A stretch of DNA of 60,827 nucleotides from an uncultured Muribaculaceae bacterium. GTDB lineage: Bacteria > Bacteroidota > Bacteroidia > Bacteroidales > Muribaculaceae. Shown here in pieces: positions 51,683 to 60,827 of the stretch; positions within the stretch are counted from its first letter, which is position 1; the number at the start of each line of letters is the position of its first letter. Position numbers and translations under genes: made by a program. The stretch lies in the NCBI GenBank assembly GCA_910588245.1, contig CAJUQP010000017.1, positions 1 through 60,827 of the forward strand, in the 5' to 3' direction. The notes under the pieces were generated by a model, which did not search any database, was not told the origin of the DNA, and saw nothing but the letters and a program-made list of their open reading frames with translations.

Positions 51683-54600
51683 TTAGAATTTAACAGAAAG
51701 CTGGAATGAGAACACTCTTGCAGGCACATAGTAGTTGCCTTGGCCACCGCTGAAGCTATACTGGGGATTGAATCCTTTCTGCTTTGTAGCGATAAAGAGG
51801 TTGTCGATAGCAAGGCCGACATTGAGGTTCTGCATCTTCATTGCGCTTACCCAAGCCGAGGGGAAGTCATAAGAGATGTTGAGGTTCTTGAAAGTCAGAT
51901 AACTGTTGGAGATAAGATGTTGCGAGCTCGAGGCGTTGCTATACTGGTTGAGCTCCATGTTGAGCTGCGGCACACCGTTGGGATCAATACGGTTGGGGCT
52001 GTCTTCAGTCATGCCTTCGGGCGCTTTAGTCCATGCTTTGGCAAGATCTTTGTGGAGAGCGGCCACATTTGTGGTGCCTACGCTCATGAGTCCCTGATAT
52101 ATCGAGTTCATCGATTTGCCGCCGAGGCTGTAAGTGAACAACATACCGAGGTTTATACCTTTCCAACTGAGATTAGTGCCGAAGGAACCATAGACCGTAG
52201 GAAGTGCAGTGCCCATAATCTTGCGGCGTGCGTAAGTAGTGTTGGTAGTGTAAGGCACACCGTTGACCTCAACATATGCGCCGTTTCTCTTGGCGTTAGC
52301 TACGTTTGACTCCCAAAGAGCCTGGTTGTAGACTTTCTCACCGGCCTCGTTATATGTATAATAGTCGGGAGAGTCGGGACACATCTCATAGAGAGACTGG
52401 CCCGTGAGCTGATCAACACCTGCCCATGCATATGTATATTTCTCATAACGGCTCTTGCCGATGAAGAGAGCTGAGTTGGCGATATCCTGCATCTTGGGGA
52501 GCTTTACGATCTTGTTCTTCATGAATGTCGCGTCGATATTGAAGCTCCAACGAAGATCCGAGTTGCGGATGATATCATAGCCGAAAGCGAGTTCCCAGCC
52601 GATGTTTTGCATCGTTCCGATGTTTGTCGTGATCGATGGGTTGTAGCCGCTGTTTTCGAGTGTGCCGACAGAGGCGGGGAGCGTCACGTTATAGAGAAGG
52701 TCGGAGTTGCGCTTGTTGAAGTAACCGATGCTGAAGTTGAAGCGATCGTCGAACATCGAACCCTCCAGGGCGATGTCGAATGTCTTGGTGGCCTCCCATT
52801 TGATATTGGGAGCGGCCAACTGGGTCGGAGTGATTGTGCCGTTGTTGTTGAGCGGGCTGTTGAAAGCATACAGAGCCCAATAGGCATACATGCCGGCAGA
52901 AGCGTCATTACCTACAGAACCATAGGCGGTGCGGAGTTTCAGATAGTTGAGCCAGGTCAGGCTCTGCATGAATTTCTCCTTGGAAATGATCCAGCTGGCA
53001 CCTGCGCTCCAGAATGTACCCCATCGTTTGTCTTTCGCGAAGCGTGATGTGCCATCACGGCGCACAGAGAATTCTCCGAAATATTTTTGGTCATAGTTAT
53101 AACGTACTCGGCCGAGGTATGACTCTGTGCGGCGCTCGCGGATTTCCTGCCCGTCAGAATAGCTTGTGTCGAAGTTGGGGAAGGCCATGATGTCGGGAAG
53201 GATCTGGCCGCGTTTCGTCACATACAGAGAGTTGTAGCCATACTGATAGTTCTCATGGTCGAGAAGCACGTCGACATGATGGAGACCATAGTTGTGATCC
53301 CATGTAAGCTGCTGCATGAACGTGTGGGTCTTGTAGGTGGCTGAGCCTTGCTCGAGAAGTCCGATGCCTGCCTGAGAACTTGTAATGTTGTTCATGTAGT
53401 CGAGATGAGACTGTTTCCTGCGATACATTGCGCCTCTTACGGTAAGCTCGAATCCATAGGGGATTATTGCCGTTCCGTAGATGGAGCCGTCAATAGTAGT
53501 CGCCGCGAAGTTTTTCTTGTCAAGACGCATTGTCCAACCTATATTGGAGCCGCCATTGTATGTGGCTGTATTCCAGATGGGTTCCCCTGTTTCGGGGTTA
53601 TACATCACCGCGCCTGTCTCGTCATGCTGATAGTAGGGATATACAGGAGCCTTGTCCTGCACGAGGAAGGGGTTCGACACAAGGCCGAGGTTGTCGGGAT
53701 CGGCCTGACCTTGCTCTGACTCCTGATGGGCGGCATAGAGGTTGACCCCCATCTTGAAGTAACTTACGGGATTGTAGTTAGCCGTGAGGCGCGCATTGTA
53801 GCGTTCGAAATCAGTGTTGATTACATAACCCTGCTCCTTGAGATAACCCACTGAGGTGAAGATGTTGTATTTCTCATTTGCAGCGGCAGCGTTGACATTG
53901 TATTCCTGACGGTAGCCGTTCTGCGAGACTATATCCCACCAGTCGAGGTCATTATATCCGGGGCGAACGCTTGCCACAAGTTTGTTGTTGGAGTCAAACA
54001 GTTGGTCGTCGGGTTTATCGTAAATATTATTTCTTACCACAGCAGAGATAAGGTTCTTACGTGCATACTCGGCAGCCTGTTCATAAGTCGGGAAGTTCTT
54101 GGTCATGGTTGCCAAGCCGTTGGAGTAGGCCTGTACCATTGTTTCCATCCATTCGTCAGCTTCCATTCTGTCGTAGAAAGGAAGGCCGCGGTTATACATA
54201 CCTTGACGCACCTGGAGCGTAACGTCTACTTTACCAATGTTCTTTGCTTTCTTTGTAGTGATGAGGATTACACCGTTGGCTCCTCGGTTACCATAAAGGG
54301 CGGAAGATGCGGCATCCTTAAGAACTGACATTGATTCGATATCCTGAGGGTTGAGGTCTGCGATCGAACCTTCGTATACCACGCCGTCGACCACATACAG
54401 AGGATCGTTGCTACCGCTGATGGAGTTGAAGCCACGGATACGGATGGAGGGAGAAGACCCCGGGTTGCCTACGGAGTTGTTGACCTGCACGCCGGGGGCG
54501 TTGCCTTCGAGGGCTGCGGTGACTGAGGTCACGGGACGGTCTTCGATCTCCTTACTTCCAACTACTGCCACAGAGCCGGTCAGTGATTCCTTGTTGGCGG

Positions 54601-54928
54601 TACCATAGGCCACGACAACGAGGTCATCGAGATTGGATGAGGTGGCTGTGAGATAAACCACCATGTTGTTCTGAAGGTTCACCGTCTGCTCCTTGTAGCC
54701 TACATATGAGACTTTTGCTTGGTGTACATTCGAGGGTAGTGTAAGTGTGAACTTGCCGTCTACATCTGCGGCTGTACCCTGTCCACCCCCTATGGGAGTG
54801 ATCGTTGCTCCGATCAGCGGCTCGTTGTTCGCCGCGTCGAGCACTGTGCCGTGATATGTGCGCGTCTGGGCCGAGAGGCTCAGCGTACACGCTATCAGCG
54901 TCATGAAGATTAAAAACAGTTTTCTCAT
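51683..54928 (-). CDS. SusC/RagA-family TonB-dependent transporter (copy 1)
   Basis: The 1081-residue outer-membrane protein has a signal peptide (about 1-21), a carboxypeptidase-regulatory-like domain (TYHGTVLDAANNEPLIGATI), a TonB box region around DDLVVVAYG, a plug (EDRPVTSVTAALEGNAPGVQV), and a 22-strand barrel ending FSFQLSVKF. It imports oligomers using TonB energy. There is no N-terminal STN domain, so no anti-sigma signalling. It is 97.0% identical to copy 2 (32 differences), with none in the first 93 residues. It is transcribed leftward from the shared spacer. Confidence 0.95.
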   Translation of the reverse strand: MRKLFLIFMTLIACTLSLSAQTRTYHGTVLDAANNEPLIGATITPIGGGQGTAADVDGKFTLTLPSNVHQAKVSYVGYKEQTVNLQNNMVVYLTATSSNLDDLVVVAYGTANKESLTGSVAVVGSKEIEDRPVTSVTAALEGNAPGVQVNNSVGNPGSSPSIRIRGFNSISGSNDPLYVVDGVVYEGSIADLNPQDIESMSVLKDAASSALYGNRGANGVILITTKKAKNIGKVDVTLQVRQGMYNRGLPFYDRMEADEWMETMVQAYSNGLATMTKNFPTYEQAAEYARKNLISAVVRNNIYDKPDDQLFDSNNKLVASVRPGYNDLDWWDIVSQNGYRQEYNVNAAAANEKYNIFTSVGYLKEQGYVINTDFERYNARLTANYNPVSYFKMGVNLYAAHQESEQGQADPDNLGLVSNPFLVQDKAPVYPYYQHDETGAVMYNPETGEPIWNTATYNGGSNIGWTMRLDKKNFAATTIDGSIYGTAIIPYGFELTVRGAMYRRKQSHLDYMNNITSSQAGIGLLEQGSATYKTHTFMQQLTWDHNYGLHHVDVLLDHENYQYGYNSLYVTKRGQILPDIMAFPNFDTSYSDGQEIRERRTESYLGRVRYNYDQKYFGEFSVRRDGTSRFAKDKRWGTFWSAGASWIISKEKFMQSLTWLNYLKLRTAYGSVGNDASAGMYAYWALYAFNSPLNNNGTITPTQLAAPNIKWEATKTFDIALEGSMFDDRFNFSIGYFNKRNSDLLYNVTLPASVGTLENSGYNPSITTNIGTMQNIGWELAFGYDIIRNSDLRWSFNIDATFMKNKIVKLPKMQDIANSALFIGKSRYEKYTYAWAGVDQLTGQSLYEMCPDSPDYYTYNEAGEKVYNQALWESNVANAKRNGAYVEVNGVPYTTNTTYARRKIMGTALPTVYGSFGTNLSWKGINLGMLFTYSLGGKSMNSIYQGLMSVGTTNVAALHKDLAKAWTKAPEGMTEDSPNRIDPNGVPQLNMELNQYSNASSSQHLISNSYLTFKNLNISYDFPSAWVSAMKMQNLNVGLAIDNLFIATKQKGFNPQYSFSGGQGNYYVPARVFSFQLSVKF

Positions 54929-54956
54929 ACTTTAATAATTTGGGAATAAGTTATTA
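54657..54956 (-). repeat. 300-bp perfect inverted repeat, left arm
   Basis: This arm covers the 28-nt leader and first 272 nt of susC1. Compared base by base it is identical to the reverse complement of 55744-56043. Identity stops sharply at both edges. Confidence 0.95.
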
Positions 54957-55121
54957 TTGAAGATTTTTTGTCGCGAAAATTTATTCCTTTAACCGTAATC
55001 CGGCGGCCGGATCAAGCCTCTGTCTGCCCGGCCTTCGCAGGCCTTCTCAAGCGTGACATCGTACAGGATAGACCACCTCCTTTGCGAGTGTTAATATGTG
55101 TTCACAAAACAAAAAGTTATG

Positions 55122-55152
55122 CAAAATTAATCTTTTATTTGACTCCAGCAAA
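55122..55152 (-). promoter_or_regulatory. Promoter of susC1-susD1
   Basis: On the minus strand: -33 box TTTG (55152-55149), 19-nt spacer, -7 box TAATTTTG (55129-55122), an exact consensus match. The leader is about 190 nt. Confidence 0.75.
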
Positions 55153-55336
55153 AAAAATGATGCTTTTTAACTATATTTTCTGACCGCTTTTCGTCGATTT
55201 TTGTATTTTCAGGAAATATCAATCTTTAGATAAGTTGTCATTTTGCCATTTATGGCCACAAAATCCCTGCTTTTAATGCAAACAATAGAAAAATCACCTC
55301 ATAATCGCCTTGAATCGATTGCAATATGCCATTTCT

Positions 55337-55368
55337 TTTGTTTATTTTTATAATAGCGAATATTTTTT
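55337..55368 (+). promoter_or_regulatory. Candidate weak promoter of susC2-susD2
   Basis: -33 box TTTG (55337-55340), 20-nt spacer, -7-like TATTTTTT (55361-55368), one mismatch at the usually fixed G. No better plus-strand match was found in the spacer. The leader would be about 400 nt. Confidence 0.35.
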
Positions 55369-55743
55369 AATATTTTGTGGCCGCCATCAACCCCGAATTT
55401 CTGCAAAAGCCTCTCCGATGATGCAAGTTTCCCCGTGTATGCCATCTTACTCCTTAATATAATATAAGAGGGAGCATGTGAGGCGTCTTCCGATGCCACA
55501 TTGTTGGCGTCCTCACCCATATTGGCCCAATTCCCTTTTAACTTTCCGCCATATCAAATGCTTTTCGTGAGACTGACAGTCGAAAAAGCAGAAACAAGAC
55601 TTTCCGATACCCAGTCAACACGATTTAGACCGAAAATCAGTGATTCCACGGCAATATCCCCGCCCTCGACATCTAATAGCTTATTCCCTAATTATTTATG
55701 CCATCCGGCAACGCTTTTTTCGGTTTTCTCCAATAGTCAGATT

Positions 55744-56043
55744 TAATAACTTATTCCCAAATTATTAAAGTATGAGAAAACTGTTTTTAATCTTCATGAC
55801 GCTGATAGCGTGTACGCTGAGCCTCTCGGCCCAGACGCGCACATATCACGGCACAGTGCTCGACGCGGCGAACAACGAGCCGCTGATCGGAGCAACGATC
55901 ACTCCCATAGGGGGTGGACAGGGTACAGCCGCAGATGTAGACGGCAAGTTCACACTTACACTACCCTCGAATGTACACCAAGCAAAAGTCTCATATGTAG
56001 GCTACAAGGAGCAGACGGTGAACCTTCAGAACAACATGGTGGT
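55744..56043 (+). repeat. 300-bp perfect inverted repeat, right arm
   Basis: It covers the 28-nt leader and first 272 nt of susC2. In the next 117 nt (56044-56160) 25 bases differ from susC1, nearly all at third codon positions. Confidence 0.95.
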
Positions 56044-59017
56044 GTATCTAACATCCACATCTTCCGACCTTGATGATCTTGTAGTCGTTGCCTATGGCAC
56101 AGCCAACAAGGAATCGCTTACAGGCTCGGTAGCCGTGGTCGGCAGCAAAGAGATCGAAGACCGCCCGGTGACCTCTGTCACTGCCGCTCTTGAGGGTAAC
56201 GCTCCCGGCGTACAGGTCAATAACTCTGTAGGCAATCCCGGATCCTCACCTTCCATCCGTATTCGTGGTTTCAACTCTATCAGTGGAAGCAACGACCCTC
56301 TATATGTGGTAGACGGTGTGGTATATGAAGGTTCCATCGCTGATCTTAATCCACAGGATATAGAGTCGATGTCTGTGCTCAAGGATGCTGCATCCTCAGC
56401 TCTTTATGGTAACCGTGGTGCCAACGGCGTCATCCTAATCACTACAAAGAAAGCTAAAAACATAGGCAAAGTAGATGTTACACTCCAGGTACGCCAGGGT
56501 ATGTATAACCGCGGTCTTCCTTTCTACGACAGAATGGAAGCCGACGAATGGATGGAGACTATGGTACAGGCCTACTCAAACGGCCTCGCAACCATGACTC
56601 AAAACTTCCCTACCTATGAGCAGGCTGCCGAATATGCCCGCAAAAACCTTATCTCTGCTGTGGTAAGGAACAATATTTACGACAAGCCCGACGATCAACT
56701 GTTTGATTCCAACAACAAGCTCGTGGCCAATGTCCTTCCGGGATATAACGACCTCGACTGGTGGGATATCGTCTCGCAGAACGGCTACCGTCAGGAATAT
56801 AATGTCAACGCAGCCGCCGCAAACGAGAAATACAACATCTTCACCTCCGTTGGCTACCTAAAAGAACAGGGTTATGTGATCAACACAGACTTTGAGCGCT
56901 ACAACGCCCGCCTGACCGCCAATTACAATCCCGTAAGTTACTTCAAGATGGGAGTCAATCTCTATGCCGCCCATCAGGAGTCAGAGCAAGGGCAGGCCGA
57001 TCCGGATAACCTCGGCCTTGTGTCGAACCCCTTCCTCGTGCAGGACAAAGCTCCTGTATATCCCTACTATCAGCATGACGAGACAGGCGCGGTGATGTAT
57101 AACCCTGAAACAGGGGAACCCATCTGGAATACAGCTGTATACAATGGGGGCTCAAACATCGGTTGGACAATGCGTCTTGACGACAAGAACTTCGCCGCCA
57201 CAACTGTTGATGGTTCTATCTACGGAACTGCAATAATCCCTTATGGATTCGAACTTACGGTCAGAGGTGCCATGTACCGCAGGAAACAATCATCTCTCGA
57301 CTACATGAACAATATCACCAGCTCTCAGGCAGGCATCGGACTTTTGACCCAAGGTTCCGCTACCTACAAGACCCATACGTTCATGCAACAGCTCACTTGG
57401 GATCATGACTACGGAATCCATCACGTCGACGTACTTCTTGACCACGAAAATTATCAATATGGATACAACACCTTGGAAGTAACAAAACGTGGCCAGATCC
57501 TCCCAGACATCATGGCATTCCCGAACTTCGACACAAGCTATTCCGACTCACAAATAATCCGTCAGCGCCGCACTGAATCGTATCTCGGTCGCGTGCGATA
57601 CAACTACGACCAGAAATATTATGGTGAGTTTTCACTTCGTCGTGACGGCACATCACGCTTTGCGAAAGACAAACGCTGGGGAACATTCTGGAGCGCAGGT
57701 GCGAGCTGGATCATCTCCAAGGAGAAATTCATGCAGAGCCTGACATGGCTCAATTACCTGAAACTCCGCACTGCTTACGGTTCTGTCGGCAATGACGCCT
57801 CGGCCGGTATGTATGCTTACTGGGCACTCTACGGCTTCAACAGCCCGCTTAACAACAACGGCACGATCACCCCTACACAGATTGCGGCACCCAACATCAA
57901 ATGGGAGGCCACCAAGACCTTCGACATAGCCCTCGAAGGATCAATGTTTGACGACCGTTTCAACTTCAGCGTCGGATACTTCAACAAGCGTAACTCCGAC
58001 CTTCTTTACAATGTGACGCTACCCGCCTCCGTGGGCACTCTTGAAAATAGTGGCTACAATCCCTCGATCACGACCAACATCGGAACGATGCAGAATATCG
58101 GATGGGAGCTCGCCTTCGGCTATGACATCATCCGCAACTCGGATCTCCGCTGGAGCTTCAACATCGACGCAACATTCATGAAGAACAAGATTGTCAAGCT
58201 CCCCAAGATGCAGGATATCGCCAACTCCGCCCTCTTCATCGGCAAGAGCCGCTATGAGAAATACACATATGCATGGGCAGGTGTGGATCAGCTCACTGGT
58301 CAGTCCCTTTATGAGATGTGTCCCGATTCTCCCGACTATTATACTTACAATGAAGCCGGAGAAAAGATCTACAACCAGGCCCTTTGGGAGTCGAATCTGG
58401 CCAATGCCAAGAGAGCGGGGGCATATGTGGAGGTAAACGGTGTGCCCTATACAACCAACACCACTTATGCACGGCGCAAGATCATGGGCACAGCCCTTCC
58501 GACGGTCTACGGTTCATTTGGTACGAATTTAAGCTGGAAAGGCATTAATCTCGGCATGCTATTCACATACAGTCTCGGTGGCAAATCGATGAACTCGATA
58601 TATCAGGGACTCATGACAGTGGGCACCACCACAGTGTCCGCGCTCCACAAGGATCTTGCCAAGGCATGGACAAAGGCTCCAGAAGGAATGACGGAAGACA
58701 GTCCAAACCGAATAGATCCCAACGGAGTGCCTCAACTCAATACGGAGCTCAACCAGTATAGCAACGCCCAGAGTTCTCAGCACCTCATCTCTAACAGCTA
58801 TCTGACCTTCAAGAATCTCAACATATCCTACGACTTCCCCTCAGCATGGGTGAGCGCGATGAAGATGCAAAACCTTAATATCGGTCTTGCCATCGACAAT
58901 CTCTTCATAGCCACGAAGCAGAAAGGCTTCAACCCCCAGTACAGCTTCAGCGGAGGCCAGGGTCAGTACTACGTACCGGCGAGAGTGTTCTCATTCCAGC
59001 TTTCTGTTAAATTTTAA
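55772..59017 (+). CDS. SusC/RagA-family TonB-dependent transporter (copy 2)
   Basis: The 1081-residue protein has the same domain order as copy 1: signal peptide, regulatory-like domain, TonB box region, plug and barrel ending in Phe. The 32 substitutions are spread through the plug and barrel, several in short runs that look like extracellular loops (YSDSQIIRQRR against YSDGQEIRERR; VGTTTVSALHKD against VGTTNVAALHKD). Outside the 300-bp block the DNA is strongly diverged at silent sites, so the pair is old and held by protein-level selection. Confidence 0.95.
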   Translation: MRKLFLIFMTLIACTLSLSAQTRTYHGTVLDAANNEPLIGATITPIGGGQGTAADVDGKFTLTLPSNVHQAKVSYVGYKEQTVNLQNNMVVYLTSTSSDLDDLVVVAYGTANKESLTGSVAVVGSKEIEDRPVTSVTAALEGNAPGVQVNNSVGNPGSSPSIRIRGFNSISGSNDPLYVVDGVVYEGSIADLNPQDIESMSVLKDAASSALYGNRGANGVILITTKKAKNIGKVDVTLQVRQGMYNRGLPFYDRMEADEWMETMVQAYSNGLATMTQNFPTYEQAAEYARKNLISAVVRNNIYDKPDDQLFDSNNKLVANVLPGYNDLDWWDIVSQNGYRQEYNVNAAAANEKYNIFTSVGYLKEQGYVINTDFERYNARLTANYNPVSYFKMGVNLYAAHQESEQGQADPDNLGLVSNPFLVQDKAPVYPYYQHDETGAVMYNPETGEPIWNTAVYNGGSNIGWTMRLDDKNFAATTVDGSIYGTAIIPYGFELTVRGAMYRRKQSSLDYMNNITSSQAGIGLLTQGSATYKTHTFMQQLTWDHDYGIHHVDVLLDHENYQYGYNTLEVTKRGQILPDIMAFPNFDTSYSDSQIIRQRRTESYLGRVRYNYDQKYYGEFSLRRDGTSRFAKDKRWGTFWSAGASWIISKEKFMQSLTWLNYLKLRTAYGSVGNDASAGMYAYWALYGFNSPLNNNGTITPTQIAAPNIKWEATKTFDIALEGSMFDDRFNFSVGYFNKRNSDLLYNVTLPASVGTLENSGYNPSITTNIGTMQNIGWELAFGYDIIRNSDLRWSFNIDATFMKNKIVKLPKMQDIANSALFIGKSRYEKYTYAWAGVDQLTGQSLYEMCPDSPDYYTYNEAGEKIYNQALWESNLANAKRAGAYVEVNGVPYTTNTTYARRKIMGTALPTVYGSFGTNLSWKGINLGMLFTYSLGGKSMNSIYQGLMTVGTTTVSALHKDLAKAWTKAPEGMTEDSPNRIDPNGVPQLNTELNQYSNAQSSQHLISNSYLTFKNLNISYDFPSAWVSAMKMQNLNIGLAIDNLFIATKQKGFNPQYSFSGGQGQYYVPARVFSFQLSVKF

Positions 59018-59032
59018 TAACAACGACAATCT

Positions 59033-60751
59033 ATGAAAAAAAATAAATTATATAAAGGGTTACTCGGAATCATGGCAGCGGGAATATTCGCGTCCTGCTC
59101 CGGCGATTACCTACAGGTAGACCCTGTGACCGACCTCGGCACATCTGTCATAGCCCAGGACGTGGCCGGAGCTCAGGTTGCTCTCAATGGCCTTTGCCGC
59201 GCTATGTATGACGGCTACAGTGTAGGTTCCAATCAGAACGTCGGAGAGACCTATATCAACACTGTCTTCAACGACAGCTATGGTCCCGATTATTTCGGAA
59301 ACCTGACAAGCCAGTATTTCAGTGCAACCAATTTCAACTGGGGAGCCATGAACAACACCAATACCTGGTATACCCAGGTACTCTGGATGTATCCCTACAA
59401 CCTAATCAACCAGGCCAACCTGATCATCGAGAGCGTAGGCGATGGCACTGCCGGCACGCAGGCAGCTAAGGATTTCGTGGTCGCTCAGGCTCTCACTATA
59501 CGCGCCCACGCCTATATCAAGCTCTTACAGTATTATGCTCCTCGCTGGCAGGACAGTAAGAATGGCGCTACCTATGTATGTGTTATCCGCGAGACCTCTA
59601 ACACAGACAACGTTGCCCTTTCAACTATGAGCCAGGTGCTTGACCTGATCTATAAAGATCTTGACAGAGCTATCAGTCTCTATAATGAGGCACAAGGTGA
59701 AACCCGCAGATTCAAATGGGCGCCCGACAAGAGTGTGGCTCTCGGCCTCTATGCCCGCGCCGCCCTTATCAAGAATGACTGGGCTACTGCCCAGAAGATG
59801 GCTCATGACGCACGCCAAGGCTACCGACTCCGCAATGCCACCGAACTCTTCGAAGGATTCGTGGAGCCATCTGACGATGACATGTGGTGCTCAACCAATG
59901 ATCCCAATAGTACTGTGGGTTATTGGTCGTGGGGTGTGCATTTTGCCTGCAACGGACGCTATACCCAAACCTGGGGACTTGGTACCGGTTCCATCTCCAT
60001 GGATCTATATAGAAAGCTCGATACTAATGACATCCGTAGGAACTGGTTCTTCACTCCTGATAAGATTGACAAAGCCGTATCTTATGAGCCAAGTCTTGCA
60101 GAGATTGGCCTTACAGAAAATGATTTCTGGAGTCCCCGATATGTTGTACCATCCAGCATGAGAATGAATGGAAACGGTCTTCTGCTGGCTGCCTACTATA
60201 GCATGTATCAGAATGATGTTGTGAATACATCCGCAGACAAGACAGACTGGTATATGCCTTATCTGGACACATCGGATGGTATCGCCATCTGCCCTACATT
60301 CTTTGGAGCACAATACAAGTTCTGGGGTAAAGGCGGATATTCCGCATGCTCCTATCCCTACATGCGCTCCTCCGAGATGGTGCTCGCGGAAGCTGAAGCC
60401 GCTTGCATGGCCGGAGACGAGACAACTGCAAGGTCATGCCTCACAGAACTCAACTCACTCCGCATCCCCGGATACACGTGCGATCTGAGTGGTGACGCTC
60501 TTCTTGAGGAGATACGCGTCACCCGACGTATCGAGCTCTGGGGAGAAGGCCATAACTGGTCTGACTTCAAGCGTTGGAATCTTCCCATGGTGCGTCGTGC
60601 TTGGGTAGAGGGCGATCCCTCCTCAGGCAACGCACCCGCCCCCTATGCTGTAGAGATCGCACCGAGCGAGAAAGACGGATGGCGTTGGGGGCTCTCGCGT
60701 ACTGAATCCGACTATAACCCCGAAGTTAAGCCTGAGATGTTTCTCCAGTAA
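59033..60751 (+). CDS. SusD/RagB-family glycan-binding lipoprotein (copy 2)
   Basis: The 572-residue lipoprotein (lipobox GIFASC) starts 15 bp after susC2, the same spacing as copy 1. Ten of its 42 differences from copy 1 fall in residues 346-377, and another four between 309 and 331, a region that in SusD proteins can include ligand-contact loops. The N-terminal residues are more Lys-rich (MKKNKLYKG). The two pairs may therefore bind related but different substrates. Confidence 0.93.
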   Translation: MKKNKLYKGLLGIMAAGIFASCSGDYLQVDPVTDLGTSVIAQDVAGAQVALNGLCRAMYDGYSVGSNQNVGETYINTVFNDSYGPDYFGNLTSQYFSATNFNWGAMNNTNTWYTQVLWMYPYNLINQANLIIESVGDGTAGTQAAKDFVVAQALTIRAHAYIKLLQYYAPRWQDSKNGATYVCVIRETSNTDNVALSTMSQVLDLIYKDLDRAISLYNEAQGETRRFKWAPDKSVALGLYARAALIKNDWATAQKMAHDARQGYRLRNATELFEGFVEPSDDDMWCSTNDPNSTVGYWSWGVHFACNGRYTQTWGLGTGSISMDLYRKLDTNDIRRNWFFTPDKIDKAVSYEPSLAEIGLTENDFWSPRYVVPSSMRMNGNGLLLAAYYSMYQNDVVNTSADKTDWYMPYLDTSDGIAICPTFFGAQYKFWGKGGYSACSYPYMRSSEMVLAEAEAACMAGDETTARSCLTELNSLRIPGYTCDLSGDALLEEIRVTRRIELWGEGHNWSDFKRWNLPMVRRAWVEGDPSSGNAPAPYAVEIAPSEKDGWRWGLSRTESDYNPEVKPEMFLQ

Positions 60752-60778
60752 TTAGTTGATTCATCCTTATATTGACAG

Positions 60779-60812
60779 GAGGGTGTATCAAAATTCTGAT
60801 GCACCCTCTTTT
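60779..60812 (+). terminator. Terminator of susC2-susD2
   Basis: The stem GAGGGTGTATCA / TGATGCACCCTC (one wobble), followed by TTTT, starts 27 nt past susD2. It differs from the susD1 terminator but resembles the hairpin at 14-49. Confidence 0.85.
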
Positions 60813-60827
60813 CGCGCCCGTTCATAA

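Larger units (their letters stand above)
54929..55771. other. Shared divergent spacer between the two susC genes
   Basis: These 843 bases hold no gene. They contain a consensus promoter for susC1, a weaker candidate for susC2, and a degenerate copy (CTTATTCCCTAATTATT, 55680-55696) of the susC leader. The outer 28 nt on each side belong to the inverted repeat; 787 nt lie between the arms. Confidence 0.8.

Noticed and set aside
49921..60779. Sigma/anti-sigma-controlled polysaccharide utilisation locus
   Set aside because: Neither SusC has an N-terminal STN domain, and no ECF sigma, anti-sigma, hybrid two-component system or glycoside hydrolase is in the window.

Overview
The window reads as a chromosomal segment of a Bacteroidales bacterium, most likely a Muribaculaceae-like gut commensal. 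The reasons are SusC/SusD pairs, an Mfa/FimA-type fimbrial operon, a Na+-NQR operon, many lipoproteins, and promoters of the Bacteroidetes type (TTTG, 19-20 nt, TAnnTTTG) upstream of many genes with little Shine-Dalgarno signal. No rRNA, CRISPR array or complete insertion sequence was seen.

Layout. 1-17.7 kb is core metabolism and envelope energy transduction on the minus strand: a DEDDy exonuclease, bioD, glyA, nqrA-F, a TPR protein, a PstS-like lipoprotein, tonB-exbD-exbD-exbB, and pgk. 18.0-22.6 kb holds an AmgK-type kinase fused to a RapZ C-terminal domain, a MurU-like nucleotidyltransferase, tRNA-Glu, rpsP and prfA. 22.7-34.3 kb holds a MurB-metallo-beta-lactamase fusion, a lipoprotein, an NhaC-type antiporter, tRNA-Met, a Crp/Fnr regulator, a nucleoside transporter, rsmE, an M23/LysM peptidase, ndk and an MscS-type channel. 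34.5-36.9 kb is an accessory patch: an RloA/RloB (AbiL-like) candidate defence pair with its own promoter, followed by remnants that look like IS ends and a piece of group II intron RNA. 37.0-47.7 kb is a six-gene fimbrial operon on the minus strand. 48.3-49.8 kb is a REP-associated tyrosine transposase flanked by REP elements on both sides. 49.9-60.8 kb is two divergent SusC-SusD pairs that together form one giant imperfect palindrome.

How the genes work together. NQR builds a sodium gradient that NhaC, transporters and the TonB system can exploit; TonB-ExbB-ExbD energises SusC transporters. AmgK-RapZ plus MurU fits cell-wall sugar recycling into UDP-MurNAc, close to MurB. The fimbrial operon encodes two outer-membrane/periplasmic accessory proteins, a major subunit, an anchor and two large lipoproteins that are probably accessory or tip subunits.

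Most striking signal. The two susC genes (97% identical proteins, 32 substitutions in 1081) share a perfect 300-bp inverted repeat, covering the leader and the first 91 codons, around a 787-bp spacer. Immediately past that block, 25 of 117 bases differ. The spacer carries one consensus promoter pointing only at susC1. This is what a recombinational promoter switch, or very recent gene conversion, would look like.
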